Of a DNA stretch of 64,000 bases, positions 1 through 11,400 are shown one piece after another. Below the pieces are notes generated by a model. It saw only the letters and a list, made by a program, of their open reading frames with translations, was not told the DNA's origin and searched no databases. Numbering within the stretch: position 1 is the first letter of the stretch; each line of letters begins with the position of its first letter. Made by a program: the position numbers and the translations under genes. Origin of the DNA: Hirudinaria manillensis (taxonomy: Eukaryota > Annelida > Clitellata > Hirudinida > Hirudinidae); assembly GCA_034509925.1 (NCBI GenBank), contig CM067527.1, forward strand, positions 13,599,001 through 13,663,000, read 5' to 3'.

Positions 1-203
1 CTGAACATGCTGAAGGACAGAATGGGACTTAGATAATAATTCGGTGGATTTTATCAAAATGCGAAGGTGTTGAGTTTTTAAGTTTAAAAACTTGTTTTGT
101 TAAAATAGTTCGAATTATTATTTTAATGTTTTTTTGGTCCCGCCCCTTCCTCCATTGTTGGTTGTTTCGCGTTCTTGGTGTGAGAATAAAGTTACCGCAA
201 TAA
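1..203. other. unassigned flank
   Basis: AT-rich sequence with no recognisable gene. Similarity to the inverted duplicate arm at 19685-21057 starts only at about position 204, so this is unrelated DNA outside the duplication. Confidence 0.5.
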
Positions 204-435
204 AACTAACTGTCGTAAAAGTTTCCCTAAATTTGATGTTTTTCCCTCAAATGTCATCAACCGCTCCAAGGCTATGTTTAAATTCCTTATTTGCACCCAC
301 AATCAAGTCAGTTTATTGCACATAAATCCAATTCTTAAACTTATATCAAACTCATCATTTATGAATTTAATTGATAATAAATATTATTTATTAATAAGTA
401 ACATTTATCCATTAAATAGCTCAGTTAATTGTTAT

Positions 436-656
436 TGTTGTAACCCGGGGTCTGATGAATTAATTAACGTAAGGATATCTTTATTGGATTTAACTAATGG
501 CAATTACGGCTGGACGACTTGGTCGATTGCTTGTCCTGACGGAACTGCCTAATGACTCGAATCGCTAGATTCGACTTCGAAATAAAAGATTCTGAATATT
601 AACTAAACTTAATTAATTAATTATTTAATTAATTAATTAATGTCAGGGATCCAACA
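436..656 (-). repeat. 3' LTR of the full-length Ty3 element
   Basis: 221 bp, identical by eye to the other LTR at 5678-5898. It contains a run of TTAA-rich repeats near the plus-strand right end. Confidence 0.9.
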
Positions 657-667
657 TTGCCCCCTCC

Positions 668-3600
668 TTAAATCTGTTCGTCCCGAACAGGCTGTTCTGT
701 CTCGCCGTGGTATTTTGCTAATCGATTGCTGTGGACCACTTTCATTCTAGTCCTTGCTGATTTCTGTATGCGGTATACCACGTCGTTTATTTTCTTTATG
801 ATTCGGTATGGTCCTTCCCAATCTTTTTGTAACTTTGGCGACTTCCCTTTTTTTCGTTGGGGGTTGTATAGCCAGACTAGTTCATTTTCTTTAAAGCTTA
901 TATCATTGGCTTGCCTATCGTATCTCGCTTTGGCTTGATCGCTATTAACACTAATATTTTTCCGGGCAACCTGGTGTGTATCGGCCAATGTATTTCTTAG
1001 GCTTGAAACGTAGTCACATGCCGACTTAGGTTCCTCTGCTCTTCCGAACATCATATCGGCAGGAAGACGAATCTCCCTCCCGAATGTCATTTTCGATGGA
1101 CTGATTCCTGTCGTTTTATGCACGGCTGTCCGGTAGGCCATAAGGAAAAGTGGCAGGTATCTGTCCCAGTCATCTTGCTGTTCACTTACCATTTTTGACA
1201 AATACTGTTCCATGGTCCTGTTAAATCTCTCGACCATACCGTCCGATTGCGGATGCAATGCAGTGGTTCTTGTTTTATGTATTCCAAGGTTTTCGCATAG
1301 CTCTTGAAATATTTTCGACTCGAAATTCCTTCCTTGGTCCGAATGTAACTCTAATGGCACCCCGAATCGACTAATCCAATTATTTACGAGAGCATCAGCT
1401 ACATTTTCCGCCTCCTGATTTGGCAGTGCAAACGCTTCGGTCCATTTGGTGAAGTAATCGCTGATCACTAATATGTACCGATTTCCCTTCTTTGATGCAG
1501 GGAATGGTCCGGCAATATCCAAAGCTATTCTTTCAAAAGGTACTCCCACATTATAGGGTTGCATTAGTCCTTTAGTCTTCTTTTGAGGACCTTTACTGGT
1601 TGCGCAATTATTGCACTTTCTACACCACTCCTCAACGTCTTGTTTGTAGTGCAACCAGTAAAACCTCTCCCTCACCTTCCTGATGGTTTTATTCACTCCT
1701 AGGTGTCCACCTGAGGTTCCGTTATGGAATTCTTGTAACACCTCAGAGACGCGAGATCTCGGAAGTACTATTTGAAGGTGATAGTCGGTGCCATCCTCTG
1801 TTTCCCACTTCCTATGTAGGAGTCCATTACTAATTCTCAAGGAATCCCATTGTGCCCAATAGGACTTAGTAACTTCTCCGTGCTCCGCTATCTGTTGCCA
1901 ATCTGGTTTCACCCCGGCCTCCATCCACTGTAGTATGGGTGCAAGTGCTTCGTCTCTTAATTGCAGATCTCGTAACCCGCTTTCTGTCCAGGGTTCGGGA
2001 GTCGTGATACGAATTTGTCGACATTCTTCGGTCTCCTGTTTTTTCTCCGCGTTGTTGCAGTGTCTGCAGTTAAGTTGACAAGGACGTCGTGATAGCGCAT
2101 CAGCGTTGTTGTGTATTTGACCTCTCCTGTGTTCAATATTGAACTGAAAACCCTGTAGTCTTTCAATCCACCTCGCCATTTGACCTTCTGGGTTTTTAAA
2201 GTTCAACAGCCACCTCAGAGAGGCGTGATCCGTTCTTAGCAAAAACGGCTGGCCCAAAAGATATTTCTGGAAGTGTTTCATGGATTCTACTGCTGCTAAT
2301 AATTCTCTCCTGGTTACGCAATAGTTTCTTTCCGCTTTGGACAGTGAACGGCTATAAAATGCCAGAACTTTTTCTTCGTTTCCAACCTGCTGGGAAAGAA
2401 CTGCCCCGATTCCACAGTTACTGGCATCTGTATCGAGGATAAAAGGTAATCCGGGAATAGGATATGCCAGGATCGGTGCCGTTGTCATAGCTTCTTTCAG
2501 ATTATCAAATGCTTTCTCACAGCTGTCGTTCCAGATAAATGGCTTGCCTTTTACAGTAAGCTCATGAAGGCTTTTTGCGATGTTTGAAAAGTTGGCAATA
2601 AATCGTCTGTAATAGGTACAAAGTCCTAAGAAGCTTTGAAGTTCTTGGATATTTTTGGGTACAGGCCAATTTTTTACTACCTCGATTTTATCTGGATCTG
2701 TACTAACACCTTCAGAAGACACGATATGGCCAAGGTATTTGACTTCTTTTTTAAAGAGTGAGCATTTCTTTGGACTCAGTTTCATGCCTGCCTCTCTAAT
2801 CCTACTAAACACTTCTCGGAGGTTGTCTAAATGTTCTCCAAATGTTTTTCCGACAACAATTATGTCATCTAAATATACCAGGCATACTTTCCAGTTGAGT
2901 CCCCTTAGTATGTGTTCCATTAATCTTTCAAACGTCGCGGGGGCATTGCATAGCCCGAACGGCATGACAGTGAATTGCCATAATCCTTCACCTGTCGAGA
3001 AGGCCGTTTTTTCTCTATCGTCAGGATGTAACTCCACCTGCCAGTAACCACTTTTGAGATCTAACGTGGAAAAAATTTTTGATCCCGAGAGAGTGTCTAA
3101 AGTATCATCGATTCTAGGTAAGGGGTAGCTGTCCTTAAGTGTCATTTCGTTCAGCTTTCTATAGTCGACACAAAAACGAAGTGATCCATCTTTCTTTTTA
3201 ACGAGTACCACTGGTGAGCTCCAGGGGCTATTTGACGGTTCAATAACCCCTTGGTCTTGCATTTCTTTTATCATTTCCTTGGCGTTTGCTCTTGTAGCTA
3301 ACGGAAGTGGACGGGGGTTTTGTCGAATGGGTTTAGCACCGGCCGTATTTATTTGATGTTGCACGAGGTTAGTCCTACCCAAAGGGCTGTCTTGTTCAGC
3401 CATTATATCCTGAAATTCGCTAAGCAGCTTTTCCGCTTGTTGATAATCTTCTTTTTGTAGGGTTTTGTTTAAATCTTTCAGGAGATTGTCCACCAATGGT
3501 TTAGGCATGGCATCCCTTTTTATATGCTTATTTCCACTTCCATCTAATGTTAATATGTGTTCTAGGTTCCTGCAAAGTGCGATAGGTGTTCCTGCTTTGA

Positions 3601-5677
3601 TCTGTTGTTCCTGGTCAGATAGATTCATTACCCTCAGTGGAACTCTGCCGGTGTTTAGCTTGACTAGTGCTCGTCCTATTAGTAGTCCTTGGCCAATGCC
3701 CGATTGATCTTCGACTGCTCCTATACCAAATTTTGTGTGGTCGCCCTCTAGCCCGCCCCAAATTAAACTTTCCGACTGTGCTGGGATGGTCTCGTCCTGC
3801 AATACTTTTACAAATGTGTCTTTAATTTCTGTACCCCCGTAATTTAAAGGAATCTCCATCGTTCCTTGTTGAAGGGTACCGCCCTTCATGTCAATGGAAA
3901 TTCCATAGCGTCGCATGAAATCCAATCCCAGTATACATTCATCTGTTATATTGGCTATCATAAATTCCTGTTCGAATGACTTGCCTCCTAAATTCACTGT
4001 AATAGTTGTGGTTCCTTGAACTGGCACTAATTCTCCGGTGGTTGTTTTTAGCTTGTAGTTGTTGGTCGTTACTTTACTGTTTCCTGCCAACTTTGGTTGG
4101 ACAATAGATGTAGATGCCCCTGTGTCTATTACAAGATTATATTCCTTCCCTCCAATTTTTCCTTTAACCTCTAGTGATGATCCTTTTCCCAATGCCGTAA
4201 CGTGAAAGACGAGTGGGGCATTTCGAGTTTGCTGAAACGATCTTTGCCCCTTAAAATCAGAAGCTTCAGGTTTTTCTGATTTATAGGGCTCTCTCCAGTA
4301 CTGCTGTTTTTTGGAGAAGGTCGTTCTACATTCTCGGGCTAAATGGCCTGGCTTGTTACACCTGAAGCACCTTGGTCTTCTATCTATTTCCTGGAATCTT
4401 AAGTTTCTTTGGGGCTTGCTGAAGTCATTGATTTGTCGGGCTATTTTTTTAATCATCTCTCTGTCTTTGTCATTATCTTTATCTTTCTCCTTGCCTCTGT
4501 TTTCCTGAGCTTCAATTTTCTTTACATTCAAGCTTTTTTGGATTGAGGCTCTTGCCGCTTCTATGGAGATTGCAAACGCCAATGCTTCATGGCTGGCCTT
4601 TATTCCATGAATTTTTAGTGCCATTTTGGTTTCCGCATCCCTTATCCCATCAACGAAGGCGTCAGTTACAATGTTTTCAATGAAATCTGTTGACTGTCCT
4701 GGATGGGCTAAGTATGCGAGCCTTCTGACATCAGCCTCTAATTCTTGGAGTGATTCGCCCTGTTTTTGCGTACGGTTTTTTAATTCGTTTTTATGTACTT
4801 CCAGCATGTGGCCATTCCCAAATCTTCTTTCCATTGCTTCTGCTATCTCCGAATAAGCTTTACAGTGCAGCATTGTTTGCAAAAGCTCGGCTGCCTTTCC
4901 TCGCAGTATCATTATCAGCTCTGTTGCTTTTTCCTCTTCGGTCCACTTGTTACGTTCAGCGGCAATTTCAAACTGATGTCTGAACACAGCCCATGGCCCT
5001 TGTCCGTCGAATAATGGTGGTCTTGTCGTTTTCTCTCTTCCATATGTCTCTGTTTTCGATTCATTGTATTTTTTAAATTTCTCTCTTTCTTTTCTCTGTT
5101 CTTCTTTTAGTCCATCTATTTCTGCTCTGACCTGTTTTCTTAAGTCGGCCATCTCCTGTTCCGTGTGTGATATGAGGTTGGCTACGTCAATTTTTACCTC
5201 TTCCCGTAGGACATCCATGGCTACCTGGAAGTTGGCTATATCGGATTTCACATCTGACCGCAAAATATCATTGTTGGATTGCATATCTGACTGCAGAGTA
5301 TCAATGTCATATTTCATATCTGACCGCAGAGCATCAATGCTGCAAATCATATCTGACCGTAAAACATTATTGTCGGATTTCATATCTGACCGCAACGCAT
5401 CAATGCTGCAAATCATGGCTTCCCAATCTTTGTGAACCCCAAATTCATACTCCGACGGATCGTGATTATTTTCCAAAAGCCATTCCTCGAGCCGTCCTTG
5501 TAGTTCGGCTTTTAGGCCAGTTGCGTCCAGGCCTCGATTCTTTAGTTCTCGTCTCAAATCGGGAACGCGCAAATCGTCCAGTATTTTAGGTCCCATTTCT
5601 GTCGTCAAAAACTCGCTGTCTTTACCTCTAGTGAATCGATATCTCTTTACGACGTTAAATCCCACTCCTGACACCAA
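668..5677 (-). CDS. gag-pol: gag-pol polyprotein with N-terminal SAP domain, Ty3 type
   Basis: Single uninterrupted frame of about 1669 codons; the first ATG is at 5596, giving about 1642 residues. Order, numbered on the open frame: SAP DNA-binding motif at 31-66 (LRVPDLRRELKNRG); coiled coil with repeats of the type SIDALRSDMK at about 90-145; gag core at 217-380; CCHC zinc knuckle CFRCNKPGHLARECR at 437-451; aspartic protease VIDTGAS at 516-522; reverse transcriptase with YLDD at 935-938; RNase H with LDTDAS; integrase with zinc-binding region, catalytic Asp-Asp-Glu core (ALDIAGPF, HSDQGRNF) and a GPY/F module near the end. The product would make particles, copy RNA to DNA and integrate. 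No envelope gene is seen. Gag and pol share one frame with no frameshift. The SAP domain is an uncommon addition. Confidence 0.95.
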   Translation of the reverse strand: MVSGVGFNVVKRYRFTRGKDSEFLTTEMGPKILDDLRVPDLRRELKNRGLDATGLKAELQGRLEEWLLENNHDPSEYEFGVHKDWEAMICSIDALRSDMKSDNNVLRSDMICSIDALRSDMKYDIDTLQSDMQSNNDILRSDVKSDIANFQVAMDVLREEVKIDVANLISHTEQEMADLRKQVRAEIDGLKEEQRKEREKFKKYNESKTETYGREKTTRPPLFDGQGPWAVFRHQFEIAAERNKWTEEEKATELIMILRGKAAELLQTMLHCKAYSEIAEAMERRFGNGHMLEVHKNELKNRTQKQGESLQELEADVRRLAYLAHPGQSTDFIENIVTDAFVDGIRDAETKMALKIHGIKASHEALAFAISIEAARASIQKSLNVKKIEAQENRGKEKDKDNDKDREMIKKIARQINDFSKPQRNLRFQEIDRRPRCFRCNKPGHLARECRTTFSKKQQYWREPYKSEKPEASDFKGQRSFQQTRNAPLVFHVTALGKGSSLEVKGKIGGKEYNLVIDTGASTSIVQPKLAGNSKVTTNNYKLKTTTGELVPVQGTTTITVNLGGKSFEQEFMIANITDECILGLDFMRRYGISIDMKGGTLQQGTMEIPLNYGGTEIKDTFVKVLQDETIPAQSESLIWGGLEGDHTKFGIGAVEDQSGIGQGLLIGRALVKLNTGRVPLRVMNLSDQEQQIKAGTPIALCRNLEHILTLDGSGNKHIKRDAMPKPLVDNLLKDLNKTLQKEDYQQAEKLLSEFQDIMAEQDSPLGRTNLVQHQINTAGAKPIRQNPRPLPLATRANAKEMIKEMQDQGVIEPSNSPWSSPVVLVKKKDGSLRFCVDYRKLNEMTLKDSYPLPRIDDTLDTLSGSKIFSTLDLKSGYWQVELHPDDREKTAFSTGEGLWQFTVMPFGLCNAPATFERLMEHILRGLNWKVCLVYLDDIIVVGKTFGEHLDNLREVFSRIREAGMKLSPKKCSLFKKEVKYLGHIVSSEGVSTDPDKIEVVKNWPVPKNIQELQSFLGLCTYYRRFIANFSNIAKSLHELTVKGKPFIWNDSCEKAFDNLKEAMTTAPILAYPIPGLPFILDTDASNCGIGAVLSQQVGNEEKVLAFYSRSLSKAERNYCVTRRELLAAVESMKHFQKYLLGQPFLLRTDHASLRWLLNFKNPEGQMARWIERLQGFQFNIEHRRGQIHNNADALSRRPCQLNCRHCNNAEKKQETEECRQIRITTPEPWTESGLRDLQLRDEALAPILQWMEAGVKPDWQQIAEHGEVTKSYWAQWDSLRISNGLLHRKWETEDGTDYHLQIVLPRSRVSEVLQEFHNGTSGGHLGVNKTIRKVRERFYWLHYKQDVEEWCRKCNNCATSKGPQKKTKGLMQPYNVGVPFERIALDIAGPFPASKKGNRYILVISDYFTKWTEAFALPNQEAENVADALVNNWISRFGVPLELHSDQGRNFESKIFQELCENLGIHKTRTTALHPQSDGMVERFNRTMEQYLSKMVSEQQDDWDRYLPLFLMAYRTAVHKTTGISPSKMTFGREIRLPADMMFGRAEEPKSACDYVSSLRNTLADTHQVARKNISVNSDQAKARYDRQANDISFKENELVWLYNPQRKKGKSPKLQKDWEGPYRIIKKINDVVYRIQKSARTRMKVVHSNRLAKYHGETEQPVRDEQI
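5661..5676 (-). other. primer-binding site (tRNA-Leu type)
   Basis: On the minus strand it reads TGGTGTCAGGAGTGGG, one base after the LTR. It is complementary to the usual metazoan leucine tRNA 3' end including CCA. The same site occurs at 39589-39604 and at 12721-12736 (minus). Confidence 0.85.
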
Positions 5678-5898
5678 TGTTGTAACCCGGGGTCTGATGA
5701 ATTAATTAACGTAAGGATATCTTTATTGGATTTAACTAATGGCAATTACGGCTGGACGACTTGGTCGATTGCTTGTCCTGACGGAACTGCCTAATGACTC
5801 GAATCGCTAGATTCGACTTCGAAATAAAAGATTCTGAATATTAACTAAACTTAATTAATTAATTATTTAATTAATTAATTAATGTCAGGGATCCAACA
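5678..5898 (-). repeat. 5' LTR of the full-length Ty3 element
   Basis: 221 bp, preceded (minus strand) by the TTAT duplication and followed by the primer-binding site. It should hold the element promoter and start of transcription. Confidence 0.9.
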
Positions 5899-6008
5899 TT
5901 ATATAATCTTTATGATTGCAAGTCTTGTGTTTTTAGGATATTGATTTATGCAACCTCAAAGAAAAATTTGAGGATGAAATCAAGGCATCAGTCACAACCA
6001 ATCCTTAG

Positions 6009-6975
6009 AATGCTAACAACATGTTGATGACTAAAACGCATTATTAAAAATATTAAAATGCAGTTTGATAGCAGTTGTGTTAGCATTTTGTAATGTACGT
6101 CACTATGGAAATACTAATATGTTTTTCAATACTTATTTGGTTATTGTACAATTGCATATACAAAAGAAGTTATTCATTGTTTTCTCAAGCATAATATTAT
6201 ACATCATCAACATATTATTCAACAATATATTATTCATCAATATGTTATTTGCGTGATAAATTAAATGATAGAGGTTGATAAGACCAATTGCATTCCATGA
6301 CTTTGACTTTCATTGTTGTGGTTCTTTTGTGTTCACTTCACTTTTTTTTATCCTGCTTTTGACTGGTTTTGGACTCCTTTCAGTCATTAATAAAGTTATT
6401 AATAAAGACATTGAGTTATATTGATCTTCTCATAAATGAATACCTGTGAATTGGGGCACCTGAGAATAAGGTAAAACCTGTCCTAAGGGTCTTTCTTCTA
6501 GAAACCGATTAGAGTAATTTGTACAAGTATTTGTGACTATTAAATATAGCTAATAGCTATGAACCATATGGTAAGTTTAATATGGATTTTACCAAGATTG
6601 ATAACTGAATTTAATTTGGAGCAAATTCCATAGTTAACAGATGATCAAATAATGGAATGTATTTTAATTACGAAATATACACAATGTCTATTTTCTTTGT
6701 TTTTATGTATTTTTTTGTATTTGTGAAAATGCACGCCTTTTTATTTAGATTTTTTTAAGCAATAAATAATTGATTTGGAAGTAATTCTGTTATATCGTAA
6801 AAATTAAAAAAATGATTAACGAGAATTGCTGGACTTTTTTTTTTAATTATCATAACTTTTCTTATAGTTTAGAGCGTAAGGATTTCCCAGTTTTGAAATT
6901 CAAGTTCATTTTTGGTTTGGCTGTGATCAGTCAAGCGAATCAATTTCCTACTTTCTTTGTTTGAAAGCAAGTTGT
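6009..6975. repeat. outer part of the left arm of an inverted duplication
   Basis: No gene. The sequence matches the reverse complement of 19685-20712, for example around 6470-6640 against 20040-20200. About 70 bp present in the right arm (near 20600) is missing here at about 6065. Confidence 0.8.
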
Positions 6976-7249
6976 TATAGTTTCAAGAGTATTATTAATT
7001 TCAGTTTTATCCGAATTTGTGACATTTTTCAAGTCCTTTGTTGAATAATAAAATTATGTCCAATGATATGTAAAATAATTTTGAAGTTCTCCAAAACAAA
7101 CCTCGAACATAAATTCACTTTTAAATAATAAAAGAAATGAAATTTTATAATGCACCTTACAATGCATTTTTAACTCTATGGGTTCATTTGAATTGACGGC
7201 CGAAGAGGACGAGCAAGCGACACTTTGCTGGCCCCCGCGGCGCGGAGGA

Positions 7250-7620
7250 GGTTCGAGGAGACGCGGAGAACGTCGGTGATATAGCAAGATTTGAAAAGGG
7301 TGGGGAATTTGCTGGAGGTTATGGAATTATTGAAGATTATTGCGAGGAACGGTGAGATGAAAGTTGATATTTTCTTTAGGAGCCAGGTGGGTATGGGGTC
7401 AAGCGAGCACTGTTGCTTTTTTTGGAGGGCATGAATCAGCCTTGTCTGAGTTTGTCCACTGGAACTATGAGAGTGGCGCCGGTGTGACCGGCGGGGCCGG
7501 AGGACGACGCGACCCGAACTTTCTCGATCTTGGAGGTGAAGTGATGCAGGAAGCTGTCTGCGATGATGGAGTGATTGGGGGGGAACCTTGCCTCTGCCCA
7601 TGATGTTCATCGAGAGCCAC
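7250..7620 (-). pseudogene. LINE reverse transcriptase fragment (CR1/L2/Jockey-like)
   Basis: On the minus strand one frame reads IIADSFLHHFTSKIEKVR, then a stretch containing CSLDPIPTWLLKKI and FKSCYITDVL. These match the segment before and at the start of the reverse transcriptase of jockey-superfamily LINEs, where a conserved LDPIPT motif follows an ADxFxxFFxxKI region. It is more GC-rich than its surroundings, is under 400 bp and loses its frame at both ends, so it is a dead 5'-truncated or internally deleted copy. The exact clade cannot be fixed from this piece. Confidence 0.7.
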
Positions 7621-7622
7621 AA

Positions 7623-8493
7623 CTGGCGGGACAGGGCACAATAGAGCTCTTTTCTTTTGATGAGACGCCGATAGGCACAGACGGCCTCCTAACGTATCTT
7701 AGCGTATCCTAACGTATCACTCAACCTTGCACATTGCCTTGAAACTGGTGGCGAGCAGTAACAAATAAAGGTGGTTAGGTTTAGGGTCATAGTTCTTAAA
7801 TCGGGGATATTCAATTAAATAGTAAATATATTTTTTTACTAAATATATTGAATTACATTCTTTTTGCTTTTGATACTTAGCGTGACAGTTTTCAAGCTAC
7901 ATAGCAAGAACGCGGTGTAATTTAATATATTTAACACCTAGGAACCTTGACCAAAAAATCAAAAAGACAATCGAGCCCTCTCAAGTTTTTAAATCAACTT
8001 TGTTTAAAAGTGCATTAGAGACTTTTGCTTTGAATATTTAATTCTAATAAATTTAAAATTTTGATTTCATTGGTTCATTTGGTTAATCGAAAAAATTTGT
8101 GTTAATATCATTCAAATTAAGTTAAGTTAATATCATGTTTCAAGAATTCATATTACCAAAAAAACAAGAATCAGAAACTTGTTTCAAGAAGGTTTTTCGC
8201 ATCACTGAACTCTGCCTTAGTTCAACTCTTTTGAAACTAAAAGGCTGAACAAATGAAGATCCGTTATGATTTAACTCTGTTAGCCTACAATATAAAACAT
8301 TGTAAGCTCTGCAATGATACTTGAAATAGATCCAAAAGTCCAATTTTAAGACGCAATTTCTTTTAATTCTTCCGTGTCGTTAATATTTTAAGATATATAA
8401 TTACATATCAACGAACAATTATATATTACTTATATTATTTATTGATATTACATATAAGTTGAAAGAAATGTGAGGAATTAAAATCAACGAACA
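7623..8493. other. upstream region of receptor gene A, nothing recognised
   Basis: AT-rich, no convincing exon or repeat match. It presumably holds the gene A promoter, but no clear motif could be assigned. Confidence 0.4.
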
Positions 8494-11400
8494 ATGGCGG
8501 CAAAAGTTACCACTCTGACGATTTTTATCGTTACGATGATTGAAGCAGGTTTTTACGATTTATTGTCTTATTTGATTAATTATTTTTTAAATTGACTTAG
8601 GTCGACTAATTTTATTTATTCATCTTTTTGGAGACACCAAAATTAACAACACCACACAAATTGGAAAATAAAAAAAAATATAACGGTGAAACCAAAAGAT
8701 GCCCGGATGGAATTATTCCCGCTGAGGAGACAACCTATTTAATGAGATAGAATTAGATCGATTATTGGCAGCACTAACGTTAACTTATTTAACTACAGCG
8801 GTTTATGAAAAATTCGAATTTTACGAGCAAATCAGGTACAACTTATATAATTTGCTGATAATTGATAATTAATAGAAAAATGTCTCAAAGTTGTTGCCTT
8901 CCTAATTCTCTAAATACAAAATTGATGTCTGAAGCAGGATTTATGATTTTTTAAATTTTATAATTTTATATGATCATTGAATAATTAAATTAATTATATT
9001 TAATTACAAAAATTTCTCAACTTTATTGTTGCTTTACCTTTTTTTCCTTTCCACTTCAATACTTTTTTCAATCATTTGTCAACTCTTTAATTAAGTTCAA
9101 ATTTGATTAAATTGAGGTTCATTGATTAATGGAAATAGGGTTTTAACTATAATAATAATAGCAATTCATTAAAGGTATCTAATAAATTCTATTATCCTAT
9201 ATTATTTAAATTGGCGCTAGCTATTACATAAAGGTTAGTTAATATCTTTTTAAAAATTAAATACTTAAATAGCGATGAAGGTGGATAGATCCGTGTTCAG
9301 AGAAAATAATCCCGTTGACTTGGATTGCAATCATGGACTTGAAAATGTAACAAGAGTCAGATGGGAATACATTTCAACCTATGACATCAGAAGTGAAATC
9401 ATCTACGACAGCCAATTTTCCAAGCAATTGAAAGATGGTTTTGAAGTCTCCTGTCAACCTCATCAAAAATTTATATCAATGTGCACCCTCAAACTGTGTC
9501 GAGCAAGGAAGGAAGATTCAGGAAAATATGTTTGCTCTGTTCAAGAGGAAAATATAACATTGTCTGATATAGATTTCCTGAAGTCCATCATCGAAATTGA
9601 ATTAATAATAAGAGGTAATATTTACAATTCATTAATAAGAATAATAAAAACATGATTTTAATATTTTAATACTATGACACTTTAAACTTTTTTAGAGAGA
9701 AAAATTAATTAATTAATAAATGACTTCATTATAGGGCCGTTGCATAAAATGATGGTAGCAAGTCATGGAGATCCAGTGATTCTTCCATGCGAACATAACA
9801 GGAAAAATATAACAAGAACAAGATGGAGTCACATCTCACTTCAGGGTGTTTTAAATTACAATCTTTATTATGTGAATGGCAAGGCCACATCCACTCCTAA
9901 TTATGATGGTGACTGTGGACCTCACAAACCTTATTGCAATTTGAAAATACTTCAAGCGAACAGGGAAAGTACAGGAAGATACATTTGCATGATTGGAGAA
10001 TCACAAGAGTTTGAAAAGAAATATGGATTGTTTCAAATGACATATTTCATTGAAATACAACTTGTTCTTGGAGGTAACTTGAGATTTTTTGTGATCAATT
10101 TAATTTCGTTTATATTTTGTCATAAAAAATTAAAAAAACAGACTTTTTCAACGATAATGTAAATCTGTAGATCCAAATTATTTGGTAATTTTTATTTTAA
10201 AAATAGCAGTAAGGCACGTGATGTTTGACAGGTAAGTAAAGCCGGATAAGATTTAAAATGACAGAATTTTTCTTAAGTAAAGAGTGTTATTTATTTTAAG
10301 AAATTGCGAAATAATTTTCCACGCAAATAACGTGATAAAAAAATAAATTTTAAGATATTACTGAAATTTAACAAAAATTAAAAAAGTTTAAATTGATTAA
10401 TAATCTTATCAATTAATAAATCATTTAATTTCCTCAACTCAAGGTCAAATATTTATTTAGTTATTATGGAAATGGCTATTTATTTTAAGTTAATAAATCA
10501 GGACCAATGTTTAAACATGTATTCCATTAAACTCTTCAGGTTTAACTAAATTGCATTATCAAATCCCTATAGCATTGACATGTGATAATGGTATGAATAA
10601 AGAACATGCTTTCATTGGAGAAAATGATTGCTATGGAATAGAAGCAGATGTTTTAAATCTGAAATGTTCTTTCAATTACTTTGGCAACATCAATTATAAC
10701 CTTCTTCATCTCAGATGGATTGAAAAATATAAATTTAATTCATTGGAAAAGAAATTAAATTCATCACTAATAAACCATGAAGTGAAAGATGAAACAAAAA
10801 TTATTTTAATTCAAACCAGCTTATCTGTTGCTTATGAGATGCAAAACTCAATATTTCAATGTGTTTTGGATGATACTTTGGTCAAACCATGTCAGTTGCA
10901 AGAATTCAGGATTCAATGTGAGGTTGATTGGTTGATTTAAGTATAAATTAATTAATAATGTTGGATCCCTGACATTAATTAATTAATTAAATAATTAATT
11001 AATTAAGTTTAGTTAATATTCAGAATCTTTTATTTCGAAGTCGTATCTAGCGATTCGAGTCATTAGGCAGTTCCGTCGGGACAAGCAATCGACAAAATCG
11101 TCCAGCCGTATTTGCCATTAGTTAAATCCAATAAAGATATCCTTACGTTAATTAATTCATCAGACCCCGGGTTACAACATTGGTGTCAGGAGTTGCAATA
11201 ATTGCGCAACCAGTAAAGGACCTCAAAAGAAGACTAAAGGTCTAATGCAACCTTATAATGTGGGAGTACCTTTTGAAAGAATAGCTTTGGATATTGCCGG
11301 ACCATTCCCTGCATCAAAGAAGGGAAATCGGTACATTTTAGTGATCAGCGATTACTTCACCAAATGGACTGAAGCGTTTGCACTGCCAAATCAGGAGGCG

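Larger units (their letters stand above)
436..5898 (-). mobile_element. full-length Ty3/gypsy-type LTR retrotransposon
   Basis: The two 221-bp LTRs (436-656 and 5678-5898) look identical base for base, begin TGTTG and end CAACA on the plus strand, and are flanked by a 4-bp duplication TTAT (432-435 and 5899-5902). The inverted, element-free arm near 20830 shows the undisturbed target with one TTAT. On the minus strand the 5' LTR is followed by a primer-binding site (5661-5676) complementary to the leucine tRNA 3' end, and the 3' LTR is preceded by a purine tract (657-669). One long intact gag-pol frame fills the interior. Identical LTRs and an open frame suggest recent insertion. Confidence 0.95.
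204..6008 (+). pseudogene. truncated 3' end of a spermidine-synthase-like gene (copy of gene B), split by a retrotransposon
   Basis: Two exon remnants match the last two exons of gene B (20713-23105) in inverted orientation. The first, 204-306, keeps residues such as FPKFDVFPSNVINRS and LICTHN before a GTCAGT donor. The second, 5937-6008, starts after TTTTTAG and reads DIDLCNLKEKFEDEIKAS to a TAG. The intron between them was about 85 bp and now holds the 5.46 kb Ty3 element. Nothing upstream of 204 matches gene B, so the copy lacks the nucleotide-binding part and most of the domain. It is a duplication fragment, probably not functional unless exons lie outside the window. Confidence 0.75.
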
